Shown here one piece after another: positions 17,025 through 25,621 of a stretch of DNA of 64,000 nucleotides. This DNA comes from JACVRW01 sp963819635. Lineage in GTDB: Bacteria; Actinomycetota; Thermoleophilia; Solirubrobacterales; Thermoleophilaceae. The notes beneath the pieces were generated by a model. The model did not search any database. It had not been told where the DNA came from and saw nothing but the letters and a program-made list of their open reading frames with translations. The translations under genes were made by a program, and so were the position numbers. Where the stretch lies: contig CAWFWX010000003.1 of NCBI GenBank assembly GCA_963819635.1, forward strand, positions 310,001 through 374,000. The letters run 5' to 3'. Numbering within the stretch: position 1 is the first letter of the stretch; each line of letters starts with the position of its first letter.

Positions 17025-17115
17025 GCGAACGGCGGCATTGAGGGGGGTCCTCCGTGAGTTAGCCGTGATACGCGGTCAGATTCCCTCACACCCCCCTTTA
17101 CCGCTGCCGTTCGCT
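17025..17115. repeat. Palindromic hairpin element, copy B
   Basis: Left arm GCGAACGGCGGCATTGAGGG (from 17026) pairs with CCTTTACCGCTGCCGTTCGC (17095-17114). The centre is GTTAGCCGTGATACGCGGTC at 17058-17077, similar to the centre of copy A at 10130. A run of G (17042-17047) pairs with a run of C (17091-17096). It fills most of the gap between the diguanylate cyclase and rluB, genes in the same direction, and may terminate the first. Confidence 0.75.
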
Positions 17116-17139
17116 CGCGCCCGCGCGTAGCCTCCGCCC

Positions 17140-17877
17140 ATGCGGCTCGCCAAGTTCCTCGCGCACGCCGGGGTCGCCTCGCGGCGCGCGGCCGAGGCGA
17201 TCGTGGCCGAGGGTCGTGTGACCGTCGACGGGGAGACGGTCACGGATCCCGCGCGGGACGTCGACGACTCGAACGCCGTGGCGCTCGACGGGCGTCGCGT
17301 CGAGGCGGAGCCGCGGGAGATGTACGCGCTCAACAAGCCGGCCGGGGTCGTGTCCACCGCCCGTGACACGCACGGGCGCCCGACGGTGGTGCAGCTCGTG
17401 CGCTCGCGCCGGCGGCTGTACCCGGTCGGCCGTCTCGACGCGGACACCACCGGCCTGATCCTGCTCACGAACGATGGCGAGCTCGCCGAGCGCCTCACCC
17501 ACCCGCGCTACGGCGTGAAGAAGGTCTACCGCGCGCGGATCAAGCCGGGGCGCCTGTCGCCGCGGGCGCTCGACGCGCTGCGCGAGGGCGTGGAGCTCGA
17601 CGACGGCCGCACCTCGCCGTCGCAGGTGCGCCAGCCCGCGACGGGGGTCGTGGAGATCACGATCCGCGAGGGGCGGAAGCGCCAGGTGCGGCGGATGCTC
17701 GAGGCGGTCGGGCACCGCGTCGTGGAGCTCGAGCGTGTGGCATTCGGGCCGCTCGGCCTGCGCGGGCTCGAGCCCGGGCAGAGCCGCCGCCTGACGAAGG
17801 CCGAGGTGGAACGGTTGCGCCGGTCGACGGAGACGCGCCGCGGCCCTGACGAATCGAGGCGGAGACGGCCCGGCTGA
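17140..17877 (+). CDS. rluB: 23S rRNA pseudouridine synthase, RsuA/RluB family
   Basis: Isomerises a uridine in rRNA to pseudouridine. 245 aa. An N-terminal S4 RNA-binding domain (MRLAKFLAHAGVASRRAAE, residues 1-60) precedes the synthase domain with KPAGVVST and the catalytic Asp in PVGRLDADTTGLILLTNDG. The C-terminal block REGRKRQVRRMLEAVGH is also diagnostic. ATG start. In many Actinomycetota rluB follows scpAB and precedes cmk-der; here the aromatic amino-acid genes lie between rluB and cmk. RluB versus RluE or RsuA specificity cannot be decided from sequence alone. Confidence 0.92.
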   Translation: MRLAKFLAHAGVASRRAAEAIVAEGRVTVDGETVTDPARDVDDSNAVALDGRRVEAEPREMYALNKPAGVVSTARDTHGRPTVVQLVRSRRRLYPVGRLDADTTGLILLTNDGELAERLTHPRYGVKKVYRARIKPGRLSPRALDALREGVELDDGRTSPSQVRQPATGVVEITIREGRKRQVRRMLEAVGHRVVELERVAFGPLGLRGLEPGQSRRLTKAEVERLRRSTETRRGPDESRRRRPG

Positions 17878-17893
17878 CACAATCCGCCGCCGC

Positions 17894-18259
17894 ATGGAGC
17901 TGCGCGCGCTGCGAGGCGCCATCTCGGTCGAGGCCAACGAGTCCGACGCCATCCTGTCCGCCACCGAGGAGCTCGTTCGGGCGGTCATGGACCGCAACGC
18001 GCTCGAGCCGGAGCAGATGGTCAGCTGCATCTTCACCTGCACGAACGACCTCGACGCCGAGTTTCCCGCCGTCGCCGCGCGCAACCTCGGCCTGTCGTCG
18101 GTCCCGCTCCTCTGCGCGAGAGAGATCGACGTCCCCGGTGCGCTGCCACGAGTGATCCGGCTCCTCCTTCACTGCTACGCGGACCCGGAGATCGAGCCGA
18201 GGCACGTGTACCTGCGCGAGGCCGAGTCGCTCCGGCGCGATCTCCGGGGCGCCCAGTGA
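17894..18259 (+). CDS. aroH: Chorismate mutase, AroH class
   Basis: Converts chorismate to prephenate, first step toward Phe and Tyr. 121 aa, the compact AroH fold that forms a trimer and not the helical AroQ type. Residues known from the B. subtilis enzyme are present: Arg in LRGAISV, Glu in AREIDVPG, Arg in PRVIRLL, Tyr in RHVYLREA. ATG 17894, 16 bases after rluB; its stop overlaps the hisC GTG. It opens an aromatic amino-acid run continuing to aroA. Confidence 0.95.
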   Translation: MELRALRGAISVEANESDAILSATEELVRAVMDRNALEPEQMVSCIFTCTNDLDAEFPAVAARNLGLSSVPLLCAREIDVPGALPRVIRLLLHCYADPEIEPRHVYLREAESLRRDLRGAQ

Positions 18260-19332
18260 CCGGCCTCGAGTTCAACGCCCGCGTGAAAGCGATCCCGGTC
18301 TACCCGGCGGCGTCGACCTACGCGTTCGACGGCGAGCTCGTGAAGCTCGCCTCCAACGAGACCCCGTTCGCGCCGCACCCGCAGGTGCTGGAGGCTGTGG
18401 AATCCCAGCTGCGGACGCTCAACCGCTATCCGGACCCGGCCAAGGCCACCCTTCGCCGCCGTCTTTCGGACCGCACGGGCGTCAGCCCCGAAAGGATCGC
18501 GGTCGGCAACGGCTCCTGCGAGCTGCTGCTCGCGGGCGCCGAGGCGATGCTCGAGCCGGGCGCCGAGGTCGTCTACGCGTGGCCGTCCTTCTCGATCTAC
18601 CCGCACCTGGCGGCGATGGCGGGTGCGCGCGCGGTCACGGTGGCGCTGAACGAGGCACAGGAGCACGACCTCGAGGCGATGGCGAACGAGGTCACGGCCG
18701 CGACCCGGATGCTGATCGTCTGCAACCCGAACAACCCGACGGCCACGGCGCTCCCCCCGGCGGCCATCGACGAGTTCCTCAGCGCCATACCCCGCAACGT
18801 CGCGGTGATCCTCGACGAGGCGTACATCGAGTTCTGCACGACCCAGGACCCGGACGAGTCGCTCGACCTCCTGAAGAGGCACCCCAACCTGATCGTCCTG
18901 CGCACGTTCTCGAAGGTCTACGGCCTCTGCGGGTTGCGCGTCGGCTACGCGCTCGGCTCCGAGCAGTTCCGCCTGGCCGTGGACCGCGTCAGGCAGCCCT
19001 TCTCGGTCAACGCCCTCGCCCAGGCCGCCGCGACCGAGGCTCTCAACCACATGGACGAGGTGGAGCGCCGCGTCGAGCAGACCGCGATCGAGCGCGTGCA
19101 CGTGGAGACCGAGCTCGAGGAGCGCGGCTTCGCGACCACCGAGAGCCAGGCGAACTTCTCCTGGGTCTCGCTCGGGGACCGCGACGAGGACGAGCTCGTG
19201 GACGGCCTGGCCGAGCTCGGTGTGATCGTCCGGGCGGGCGGGGCGCTCGGCCAGGCGGGCTGGATGCGCGTCACCTACGGCACCCGCCACGAGAACGACC
19301 GCTTCCTCGCGGCTCTGGACCAACTGTCGTGA
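18256..19332 (+). CDS. hisC: Histidinol-phosphate / aromatic aminotransferase
   Basis: PLP-dependent class I/II aminotransferase of 358 aa. The Schiff-base lysine is in RTFSKVYGLCGLRVGY; NPNNPTA and ILDEAYIEF are further PLP contacts. The family covers histidinol-phosphate and aromatic 2-oxoacid transamination. Placement between chorismate mutase and DAHP synthase/prephenate dehydrogenase suggests the aromatic substrate is at least one role, for example 4-hydroxyphenylpyruvate to tyrosine; no other his gene is in the window. GTG start overlaps the aroH stop. Confidence 0.9.
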   Translation: MTGLEFNARVKAIPVYPAASTYAFDGELVKLASNETPFAPHPQVLEAVESQLRTLNRYPDPAKATLRRRLSDRTGVSPERIAVGNGSCELLLAGAEAMLEPGAEVVYAWPSFSIYPHLAAMAGARAVTVALNEAQEHDLEAMANEVTAATRMLIVCNPNNPTATALPPAAIDEFLSAIPRNVAVILDEAYIEFCTTQDPDESLDLLKRHPNLIVLRTFSKVYGLCGLRVGYALGSEQFRLAVDRVRQPFSVNALAQAAATEALNHMDEVERRVEQTAIERVHVETELEERGFATTESQANFSWVSLGDRDEDELVDGLAELGVIVRAGGALGQAGWMRVTYGTRHENDRFLAALDQLS

Positions 19333-19413
19333 GCCTGCTACAAACCTTTAAGTGACTCGCCTGTCCACGCTTCGGCGTGATCTCTCTCACCGCTGGTATC
19401 CGCGATTTAGCTA

Positions 19414-19441
19414 GGCGCCGGGCGTCGTTCGACGCCGCGCC
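19414..19441 (+). promoter_or_regulatory. Strong hairpin in the leader of aroF
   Basis: GGCGC, bulge CG, GGCGTCG, loop TT, CGACGCC, GCGCC: 12 paired bases with one bulge, 46 bases before the aroF ATG in the 155-base hisC-aroF gap. It may terminate hisC or control aroF. There is no T-run, and I see no leader peptide with clustered Trp, Tyr or Phe codons. Confidence 0.45.
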
Positions 19442-19487
19442 GCATATCGCCGGATCAGCAACCAACTTTGAGAGGCTTTAGGGACAG

Positions 19488-20513
19488 ATGATGATCGTGA
19501 TGAAAGAGGGGGCGTCCGAGGCGGAGATCGCCGCGGTCGTCAAGCGCGTGGAGTCGGTCGGCGCGCAGGCCCACATCTCAGCGGGCGAGCTCGTGACGGT
19601 GATCGGCGCGATCGGCGACCGCGAGCACGTGGCGAACCTCGGACTCGAGGGCGCGCCGGGTGTCGACCACCTGGTGCCGATCCTCAAGCCGTACAAGCTG
19701 GCGTCGCTCCAGTACCGGCGCGAGCAGCGCACCATCCTCGAGATCGAGGGGCGAAGAATCGGCGGCGAGCACTTCGCGACGATCGCGGGCCCGTGCACGG
19801 TGGAGTCGCGCGAGGTGCTGCTCGATGCGGCTCGCACCGTGAGGGACGCCGGCGCCCAGTTCCTGCGCGGCGGCGCCTACAAGCCGCGCACCTCGCCGTA
19901 CTCGTTCCAGGGGCTCGGCGAGGCCGGCCTGCGCCTCCTCGCCGAGGCCAAGGCCGAGACCGGCCTGCCGATCGTGACTGAGCTGATGGACGTGCGCGAC
20001 CTCGAGCCGGTGCTCGAGGTGGCCGACGTCGTGCAGCTCGGCGCGCGCAACATGCAGAACTACACGCTGCTCACGGAGGTCGGCCGCGCGGGCAAGCCGG
20101 TGCTCCTGAAGCGCGGCCTGTCGGCCACGCTCGAGGAGCTCCTGATGGCGGCCGAGTACATCCTCAAGGAGGGCAACGAGCAGGTGATGCTCTGCGAGCG
20201 CGGCATCCGCACCTACGAGCCGAGCTACCGCTTCACGCTCGACCTTATGGCCGTTCCGGTGCTGCGCGAGCTCACGCACCTGCCGATCGTGATCGACCCG
20301 AGTCACGCGGCCGGGAAGCGCTCGCTCGTGGAGCCGCTGTCGCTCGCGGCTGCCGCGGCGGGAGCCGACGGCATCATCGTCGAGATCCACCCCTGCCCGG
20401 AGGAGGCCGTCTGCGACGGCCCGCAGGCGCTCTACGCGGACGACTTCGCGGCCTACCTGCGCAAGCTCGAGGCCGCGGCGGAGCTGGCCGGCAAGCAGTT
20501 CTCCACAGTGTGA
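19488..20513 (+). CDS. aroF: 3-deoxy-7-phosphoheptulonate (DAHP) synthase
   Basis: Condenses phosphoenolpyruvate and erythrose-4-phosphate, the entry step of the shikimate pathway. 341 aa. Residues 1-70 are a ferredoxin-like regulatory domain (MMIVMKEGASEAEIAAVVKRV), as in the feedback-sensitive Thermotoga-type enzymes. The TIM barrel follows with the metal Cys in IAGPCTVESRE, the PEP-binding KPRTSPYSFQG, and IDPSHAAGKRS. Start ATG 19488, with a second ATG directly after; it ends overlapping tyrA. Tyr or Phe feedback is expected from the domain but not shown. Confidence 0.96.
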   Translation: MMIVMKEGASEAEIAAVVKRVESVGAQAHISAGELVTVIGAIGDREHVANLGLEGAPGVDHLVPILKPYKLASLQYRREQRTILEIEGRRIGGEHFATIAGPCTVESREVLLDAARTVRDAGAQFLRGGAYKPRTSPYSFQGLGEAGLRLLAEAKAETGLPIVTELMDVRDLEPVLEVADVVQLGARNMQNYTLLTEVGRAGKPVLLKRGLSATLEELLMAAEYILKEGNEQVMLCERGIRTYEPSYRFTLDLMAVPVLRELTHLPIVIDPSHAAGKRSLVEPLSLAAAAAGADGIIVEIHPCPEEAVCDGPQALYADDFAAYLRKLEAAAELAGKQFSTV

Positions 20514-21574
20514 AAGTCGCCGTCCTCGGCGTGGGCCTGATCGGCGGCTCGATCGGCCTGGCGGCGCGCGAGCACGTCGAGGGCGCGGAGGTCGTGGGCT
20601 TCGGGCGTGATCCCGATCGGCTGCGGCGTGCGCTCGAGCTCGGCGCGATCGGGCAGGCGGCGAGCTCGATCGAGGAGGCCGTCGCGGGCGCTGAGCTGTG
20701 CTTCGCCTGCGCTCCCGTGGGCGCCCTCCCCGAGCTCGTGCGAGCGGCCCTCGAGGCGTCGGGCCCGGACACCGTCGTAACGGACGTCGGCTCGACGAAG
20801 CAGGACCTCGTGAGCCGCACGGCGGACCCCCGCTTCGTGGGCGGCCACCCGATCGCCGGCGCCGAGACCGCCGGAGTCGAGCACGCTCGCGCCGACCTCT
20901 TCGAGGACGCCGTCTGGTACCTGACACCGCACGAGCAGTCCGGCGGGCTCCTGTACGAGCGCCTTCACCGCTTCGTCGTCGACGTTGGTGCGCGGCCCGT
21001 GGCGGTGGACGCCGAGACGCACGACCGGCTCGTGGCGGTCTTCAGCCATCTGCCGCACGTGCTCGCCAACGTACTTGCCTCGCAGGCGGCCGCTCGGCTC
21101 TCGGAGCACGGCGAGGCGCTCCGCCAGGTCGGGCCGAGCTTCCGCGACATGACCCGCGTGGCCGGCGCCAACACGTCGATGTGGAGCGACATCTACCGCT
21201 CGAACCGCGCGGCGATCATGGAGGAGATCCGGGGGTTCAGGCGCGAGCTCGACGAGGTCGAGCGGCGGCTCGAGTCCGGCGAGGTGGAGGGCTGGAACGA
21301 CCGCGCCCGCGACGACAGGCGCACGCTCCTGGAGGCGGGTGCGGCGGACGGCCCCGTGCACGAGCTGCGCCTCACCGTGCCGAACCGCCCCGGTATCGTC
21401 GCCCAGGTGGCTCTCGAGCTGGGCAGGGCCGGCGTGAACATCGTCGACATGGCGCTCGCGCCCGCATCGGACATGCGGAGCGGCGCGATGAGCCTCTGGA
21501 TCGCCGGCGACGCGCAGGCCCAGCGGGCTCGTGAGCTCATAGGCGGACTCGGCTTCCCCGTCGGCTCCGAGTGA
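20510..21574 (+). CDS. tyrA: Prephenate dehydrogenase with C-terminal ACT domain
   Basis: Oxidatively decarboxylates prephenate to 4-hydroxyphenylpyruvate. 354 aa. The NAD-binding Rossmann motif GVGLIGGSIGLA is at residues 7-18; TDVGSTKQDL and GGHPIAGAETAG bind prephenate. A C-terminal ACT domain (about residues 283-352: ELRLTVPNRPGIVAQVALELGRAG) probably senses tyrosine. GTG start overlaps the aroF stop (GTGTGA), and the 3' end overlaps aroA: tight coupling of aroF-tyrA-aroA. Confidence 0.95.
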   Translation: MKVAVLGVGLIGGSIGLAAREHVEGAEVVGFGRDPDRLRRALELGAIGQAASSIEEAVAGAELCFACAPVGALPELVRAALEASGPDTVVTDVGSTKQDLVSRTADPRFVGGHPIAGAETAGVEHARADLFEDAVWYLTPHEQSGGLLYERLHRFVVDVGARPVAVDAETHDRLVAVFSHLPHVLANVLASQAAARLSEHGEALRQVGPSFRDMTRVAGANTSMWSDIYRSNRAAIMEEIRGFRRELDEVERRLESGEVEGWNDRARDDRRTLLEAGAADGPVHELRLTVPNRPGIVAQVALELGRAGVNIVDMALAPASDMRSGAMSLWIAGDAQAQRARELIGGLGFPVGSE

Positions 21575-22875
21575 GCGCGGCGGTCCGCTTCGACCCGGCC
21601 GGTCCGCTCCGGGGCGGCTACACGCCGCCGGCCGACAAGTCGATCTCCCACCGCGCGGCTCTGTTCGGCGCCATGTGCGACGAGCCGGTGACAGTGCGCA
21701 ACTTCCTCGACTCGGAGGACACGCGCTCCACGCTCGACGCGGTGATGGCCCTCGGCGCCGGTGTGGAGGACGAGGGCGAGCGCTGCTTCGTGATCCGCGG
21801 CGTGGGCCTCCACGCGCCGCTCGAGGCGACCGGCGGACTGCTGAACGTCGGGAACGCCGGAACGCTCATGCGCCTGCTGCCGGGCTGGCTCGCGGGGCAG
21901 CCCGGTGGGGTCTGGACGCTCGACGGCGACGACTCGATCCGGCGCCGCCCCGTGGATCGCATCGCGGAGCCGCTGCGCCTGATGGGCGCGGAGGTTGAGG
22001 CTCGCGACGGGCGCTTCCCGCCGCTCACGATCCGCGGCGCCGAGCTCACCGGCATCGAGTACGAGCTGCCGGTCCCGAGTGCGCAGGTGAAGTCGTGCGT
22101 GCTGATCGCCGGCATGAGCGCGTCGGGCTCGACGACCGTGGTCGAGCCGGATCCCAGCCGCGACCACACCGAGCGGCTGCTGCGGCGTGCGCGCGTCGCG
22201 TTCGAGCGCGACGACGGACGCATGACGGTCGCCCCGGTCGATGAGCTGGAGCTCGACGAGATCGTCGTCCCGGGCGACCCGTCGTCGGCGGCGTTCATCG
22301 TCGCGGCGGCGGTCCTCGTGAGCGGCTCGCGCGTCGTCGTGAAGAACGTCGGGCTCAACTGGACCCGCACCGGCTTCTTCCGGATCGCCCAGCGCATGGG
22401 GGCCGTGATCGTGGGGGAGCTCGAGGCGCCGGGGACCCAGACGGGCGAGGAGCCGGTCGGCGAGCTGGACGTGGCCTCCGGCACACTCGAGGGGACGGTC
22501 GTCGGGCCGGAGGAGGTGCCGCTCGCGATCGACGAGCTCACGCTCGTGGGGCTGCTCGGCGCGCACGCCGACGGCGAGACCGTCGTGCACGGCGCCGAGG
22601 AGCTTCGGCTGAAGGAGTCCGACCGCATCGCCGGCGTGGTCGAGGGCCTGCGCGGGCTCGGCGCGGACATCGAGGCCACGCGCGACGGATTCGTGGTCCG
22701 CGGCGACGGCTCGCCGCTGCGGGGCGGGACCATCGACGCGAAGGGCGACCATCGCATGGCGATGCTCGGCGCGGTCGCGGGATTCGCGTCGACCGAAGGG
22801 GTGGATGTGGTGGGCATGGAGGCCGCGACCGTCTCCTATCCGGGCTTCGAGCAGGACCTCCGCGCGCTCGTGTAG
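21571..22875 (+). CDS. aroA: 3-phosphoshikimate 1-carboxyvinyltransferase (EPSP synthase)
   Basis: Joins shikimate-3-phosphate and PEP to EPSP, sixth step of the shikimate pathway. 434 aa, full length. Blocks: GYTPPADKSISHRAAL at the N-terminus (catalytic Lys), LLNVGNAGTLMRLLPGWLAG active-site loop, SAQVKSCVLIAG, and EELRLKESDRIAGV then KGDHRMAM near the end. GTG start overlaps the tyrA stop by 4 bases. Other shikimate genes (aroB, aroC, aroE, aroK) are outside the window. Confidence 0.97.
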   Translation: MSAAVRFDPAGPLRGGYTPPADKSISHRAALFGAMCDEPVTVRNFLDSEDTRSTLDAVMALGAGVEDEGERCFVIRGVGLHAPLEATGGLLNVGNAGTLMRLLPGWLAGQPGGVWTLDGDDSIRRRPVDRIAEPLRLMGAEVEARDGRFPPLTIRGAELTGIEYELPVPSAQVKSCVLIAGMSASGSTTVVEPDPSRDHTERLLRRARVAFERDDGRMTVAPVDELELDEIVVPGDPSSAAFIVAAAVLVSGSRVVVKNVGLNWTRTGFFRIAQRMGAVIVGELEAPGTQTGEEPVGELDVASGTLEGTVVGPEEVPLAIDELTLVGLLGAHADGETVVHGAEELRLKESDRIAGVVEGLRGLGADIEATRDGFVVRGDGSPLRGGTIDAKGDHRMAMLGAVAGFASTEGVDVVGMEAATVSYPGFEQDLRALV

Positions 22876-22887
22876 CTTGCTCCGCCG

Positions 22888-23265
22888 ATGTACGACTGGC
22901 TGCTCTTCCTCCACCTGGTCGCGGTGTTTCTGGTCGCGGTCACGCTGGTCACGTACAGCGCCGTGGCCCTGGGCGCGGTGGCGCCCGGCCGCACTCTCTT
23001 CCTCGCGGACCGCTGCTGGGACGTGGGCGGCCTGGGCACGCTCGTGCTCGGGATCTGGCTCGCGCTCAACCTCGACCAGTACGACTTCTTCGACGGCTGG
23101 ATCCTCGGCGCCATCGCGCTCTGGTTCGTCGCGACCGGGCTCGGCCAGACCGTTCAGAGGCGGTTGGCGAGCGGCGAGACGAGCGCGATCGCCACGATGC
23201 ACTGGCTCCGCACGCTCGTGATCATCGGCCTGCTCGTCCTCATGGTCTGGAAGCCGGGCGCATGA
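22888..23265 (+). CDS. Four-helix membrane protein (DUF2269-like)
   Basis: 125 aa, almost wholly hydrophobic: helices near residues 3-30 (LLFLHLVAVFLVAVTLVTYSAV), 43-62, 70-88 and 103-121. His in the first helix (FLHLV) and the overall plan resemble DUF2269 integral membrane proteins. ATG 12 bases after aroA; its stop overlaps the following gene, a second protein of the same kind. Function unknown; the two probably form a heteromer because they are coupled and similar in plan. Confidence 0.75.
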   Translation: MYDWLLFLHLVAVFLVAVTLVTYSAVALGAVAPGRTLFLADRCWDVGGLGTLVLGIWLALNLDQYDFFDGWILGAIALWFVATGLGQTVQRRLASGETSAIATMHWLRTLVIIGLLVLMVWKPGA

Positions 23266-23693
23266 GCCTGCTCGCAGCGATCCGGCCGGACGACTGGGAC
23301 CTCCCGCTGTTCGTTCACATCCTCGGCGCGATGCTGCTGGTCGGCGCGCTCGTGCTGGTGGCGTCGGCACTGGCCGCCAGGGACGTCCGGCTCGGTTACC
23401 GCTCGCTGCTGCTCGGCGTGGTACCCGGATGGATCGTCATGCGCGGCTCCGCCGAATGGATCGCCGAGAAGGAGAAGGTCAACGACATCGACCCGACGCC
23501 GGCCTGGGTGGACATCGGCTACAGCGTCGCCGACCCGATGTTGCTCTTCATCATCATCGCCACGGTGTGTGCTGGTCTGGCCGCACGGCGCCAGAGCACC
23601 GGTGGGCTCCGGACCGCCGCCCTGCTGCTGGTGGCGCTCATGATCGTGGCGTCCTTCGTGGCCATCTGGGCCATGGCGACGAAGCCCACGTAG
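23262..23693 (+). CDS. Four-helix membrane protein, partner of preceding gene
   Basis: 143 aa with four hydrophobic segments; helix 1 reads PLFVHILGAMLLVGALVLVAS, again with a His early in the helix, as in the preceding gene. The loop between helices 2 and 3 is charged (EWIAEKEKVNDIDPTPAW). The ATG overlaps the previous stop (ATGA). Similar pairs occur in Actinomycetota but I know no assigned function. The gene ends 11 bases before cmk. Confidence 0.75.
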   Translation: MSLLAAIRPDDWDLPLFVHILGAMLLVGALVLVASALAARDVRLGYRSLLLGVVPGWIVMRGSAEWIAEKEKVNDIDPTPAWVDIGYSVADPMLLFIIIATVCAGLAARRQSTGGLRTAALLLVALMIVASFVAIWAMATKPT

Positions 23694-23704
23694 CCTGTCG
23701 CGCC

Positions 23705-24316
23705 ATGGTGGTCGCGATCGACGGGCCCGCGGGCGCGGGCAAGAGCACCGTCGCGCGCGCGGCCGCGCAGGCGCTCGGCTTCACCTACCTCGACTCGGGC
23801 GCGATGTACCGGGCGGTGGGGCTCATGACGAACCGTCACGGCGGCCCGGCCTCCGAGCGCGCGAGGGAGCTCGACATCCGGCTCGGGGAGCGCGTGCTCG
23901 CGAACGGCGAGGACGTGACCGAGGCGATCCGCGCGCCGGAGGTCTCGGAGGCTGCATCCCATGTGGCCACGGATCCCCTGGTACGTGAGGCGCTCGTGAT
24001 GAAGCAGCGTGAGCTGCTCTCCGAGGGCGACTGGGTGGCCGAGGGACGCGACATCGGCACGGTCGTCGCGCCCGAGGCGGAGGTGAAGGTCTACCTGACC
24101 GCCTCGCCCGAGGAACGCGCCCGCAGGCGCGCGGCCGAGCTCGGCACGGACGTCGACACCGTCATGCGCGACCAGGCCCTGCGCGACGCCCAGGACATGG
24201 ACCGCGAGCACTCGCCGCTGAAGCTCGCGCCCGGTGCGGTCGAGCTGGACACGAGCGGTCTGAACGTCGACCAGGTGGTGGCGCGCATCGTGCAGCTCGT
24301 CGAGAGCAGGCGATGA
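23705..24316 (+). CDS. cmk: Cytidylate kinase
   Basis: Phosphorylates CMP/dCMP for nucleotide synthesis. 203 aa. The P-loop IDGPAGAGKSTVARA is at residues 5-19 and FTYLDSGAMYRAVG is the CMP-binding block; DWVAEGRDIGTVVAP and the lid region PEERARRRAAE follow. The ATG at 23705 gives the family N-terminus; the longer open frame upstream is antisense-like membrane-gene sequence. ATGA overlap with der. Confidence 0.95.
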   Translation: MVVAIDGPAGAGKSTVARAAAQALGFTYLDSGAMYRAVGLMTNRHGGPASERARELDIRLGERVLANGEDVTEAIRAPEVSEAASHVATDPLVREALVMKQRELLSEGDWVAEGRDIGTVVAPEAEVKVYLTASPEERARRRAAELGTDVDTVMRDQALRDAQDMDREHSPLKLAPGAVELDTSGLNVDQVVARIVQLVESRR

Positions 24317-25621
24317 AGAGGCCGACGGTCGCCGTGGTCGGGTATCCGAACGTCGGCAAGTCGACGCTCGTGAACCGCCTCTCGGGCACGCGTGAGGCCG
24401 TGGTGCACGAGCAGCCCGGCGTGACGCGCGACCGCAAGGAGATCGAAGCGGACTGGAACGGGGTCGGCTTCACGCTCGTCGACACCGGCGGCGTGGACTT
24501 CGCGGGCGAGCACGAGATGGCCGAGGAGATCCGGCGCCAGGCTCTGATCGCGCTCCGGGAGGCGGACCTCGCCGTGCTGGTGGTGGATGCGCGCGCCGGC
24601 CTGCGGCCGGGGGACGCGGAGCTCGCTCGCGAGCTGCGCGGCGGCCAGGTGCCCGTGCTCGTCGCCGCGAACAAGGTCGACGACGCGCGCCAGTCCGGCC
24701 TCGCGAGCGAGTTCTACGGCCTCGGCCTGGGCGACCCGCTGCCGGTGTCGGCGACGCAGGGTCTCGGCACCGGCGACCTGCTCGACCGGATCGTCGAGCG
24801 GCTGCCACGGGTGCGCGGCCGAGGAGGAGGAGGTCACGCGGCTCGCGGTGATCGGCCGTCCCAACGTGGGGAAGTCCTCGCTCGTGAACCGCCTGCTCGG
24901 CGAGGAGAGGGTGATCGTTACGGACGTGGCGGGCACGACCCGCGACGCGATCGACACGCGCATCGAGTTCGACGGGCGCGAGGTGATCCTCGTGGACACC
25001 GCCGGGCTCCGCAGGCGCACCAAGGTCGCCGGGACGGTCGACTACTACGCGCAGCTCCGCTCCGAGCAGGCGGCCGAGCGGGCCGACGTGGCCATCGTCG
25101 TGTGCGACGCGAGCGACGGCGTGACGACCGAGGACATGCGGGTGGCCGAGCTTGCGATGAAGCAGAAGTGCGCCACCGTGATCGCGCTCAACAAATGGGA
25201 CGTCACGCAGACCGATCTCGAGCACGCCAAGGCGCGCGTGGCGCGGAAGCTTCGCCAGCGGCCGCAGGTGATGGCGGTCTCGGCGAAGTCCGGACGCGGG
25301 CTGAAGCGGCTGGTGGCCGAGGCGCTCTCGCTCGCCGACCGCTCCGCCCAGTGGACCCCGACGCCCGAGCTCAACCGCTTCGTGAGCGACATCCAGGCGA
25401 TCAGACAAGCACCGGCCGTGCGCGGGAAGCGCCTGCGCATCTACTACATGAGCCAGTACGAGACGAAGCCGCCCCGGTTCGCGATTCAGGTGAACAACCG
25501 CGGCCTCGTGACGCGCGACTACGCGTACTTCCTCGAGAACCGGCTGCGCGAGCGCTACGGCCTCGAGGGCGTCCCGCTCGTGATCGACTTCAAGACTTCG
25601 AGGGGGCGCTCGCGGGACTGA
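24313..25621 (+). CDS. der: GTPase Der (EngA), split by a frameshift
   Basis: Ribosome-assembly GTPase with two tandem G domains and a KH-like C-terminal domain. Domain 1 (from ATG 24313) has GYPNVGKSTLVNRL, DTGG and NKVD. Domain 2, in a different frame, has IGRPNVGKSSLVNRL, VDTAGLRRRTKV and ALNKWDVTQ, and the KH domain ends near SRGRSRD at 25621. The frame changes by one base between LPRV (24806-24817) and AEEEEVTRLAVIG (from about 24823). Dropping one G from the CGCGGCCG at about 24818-24825 would join the halves. The first frame otherwise runs on to 25716. Der is normally essential, so a sequencing error is as likely as real disruption. Confidence 0.85.
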
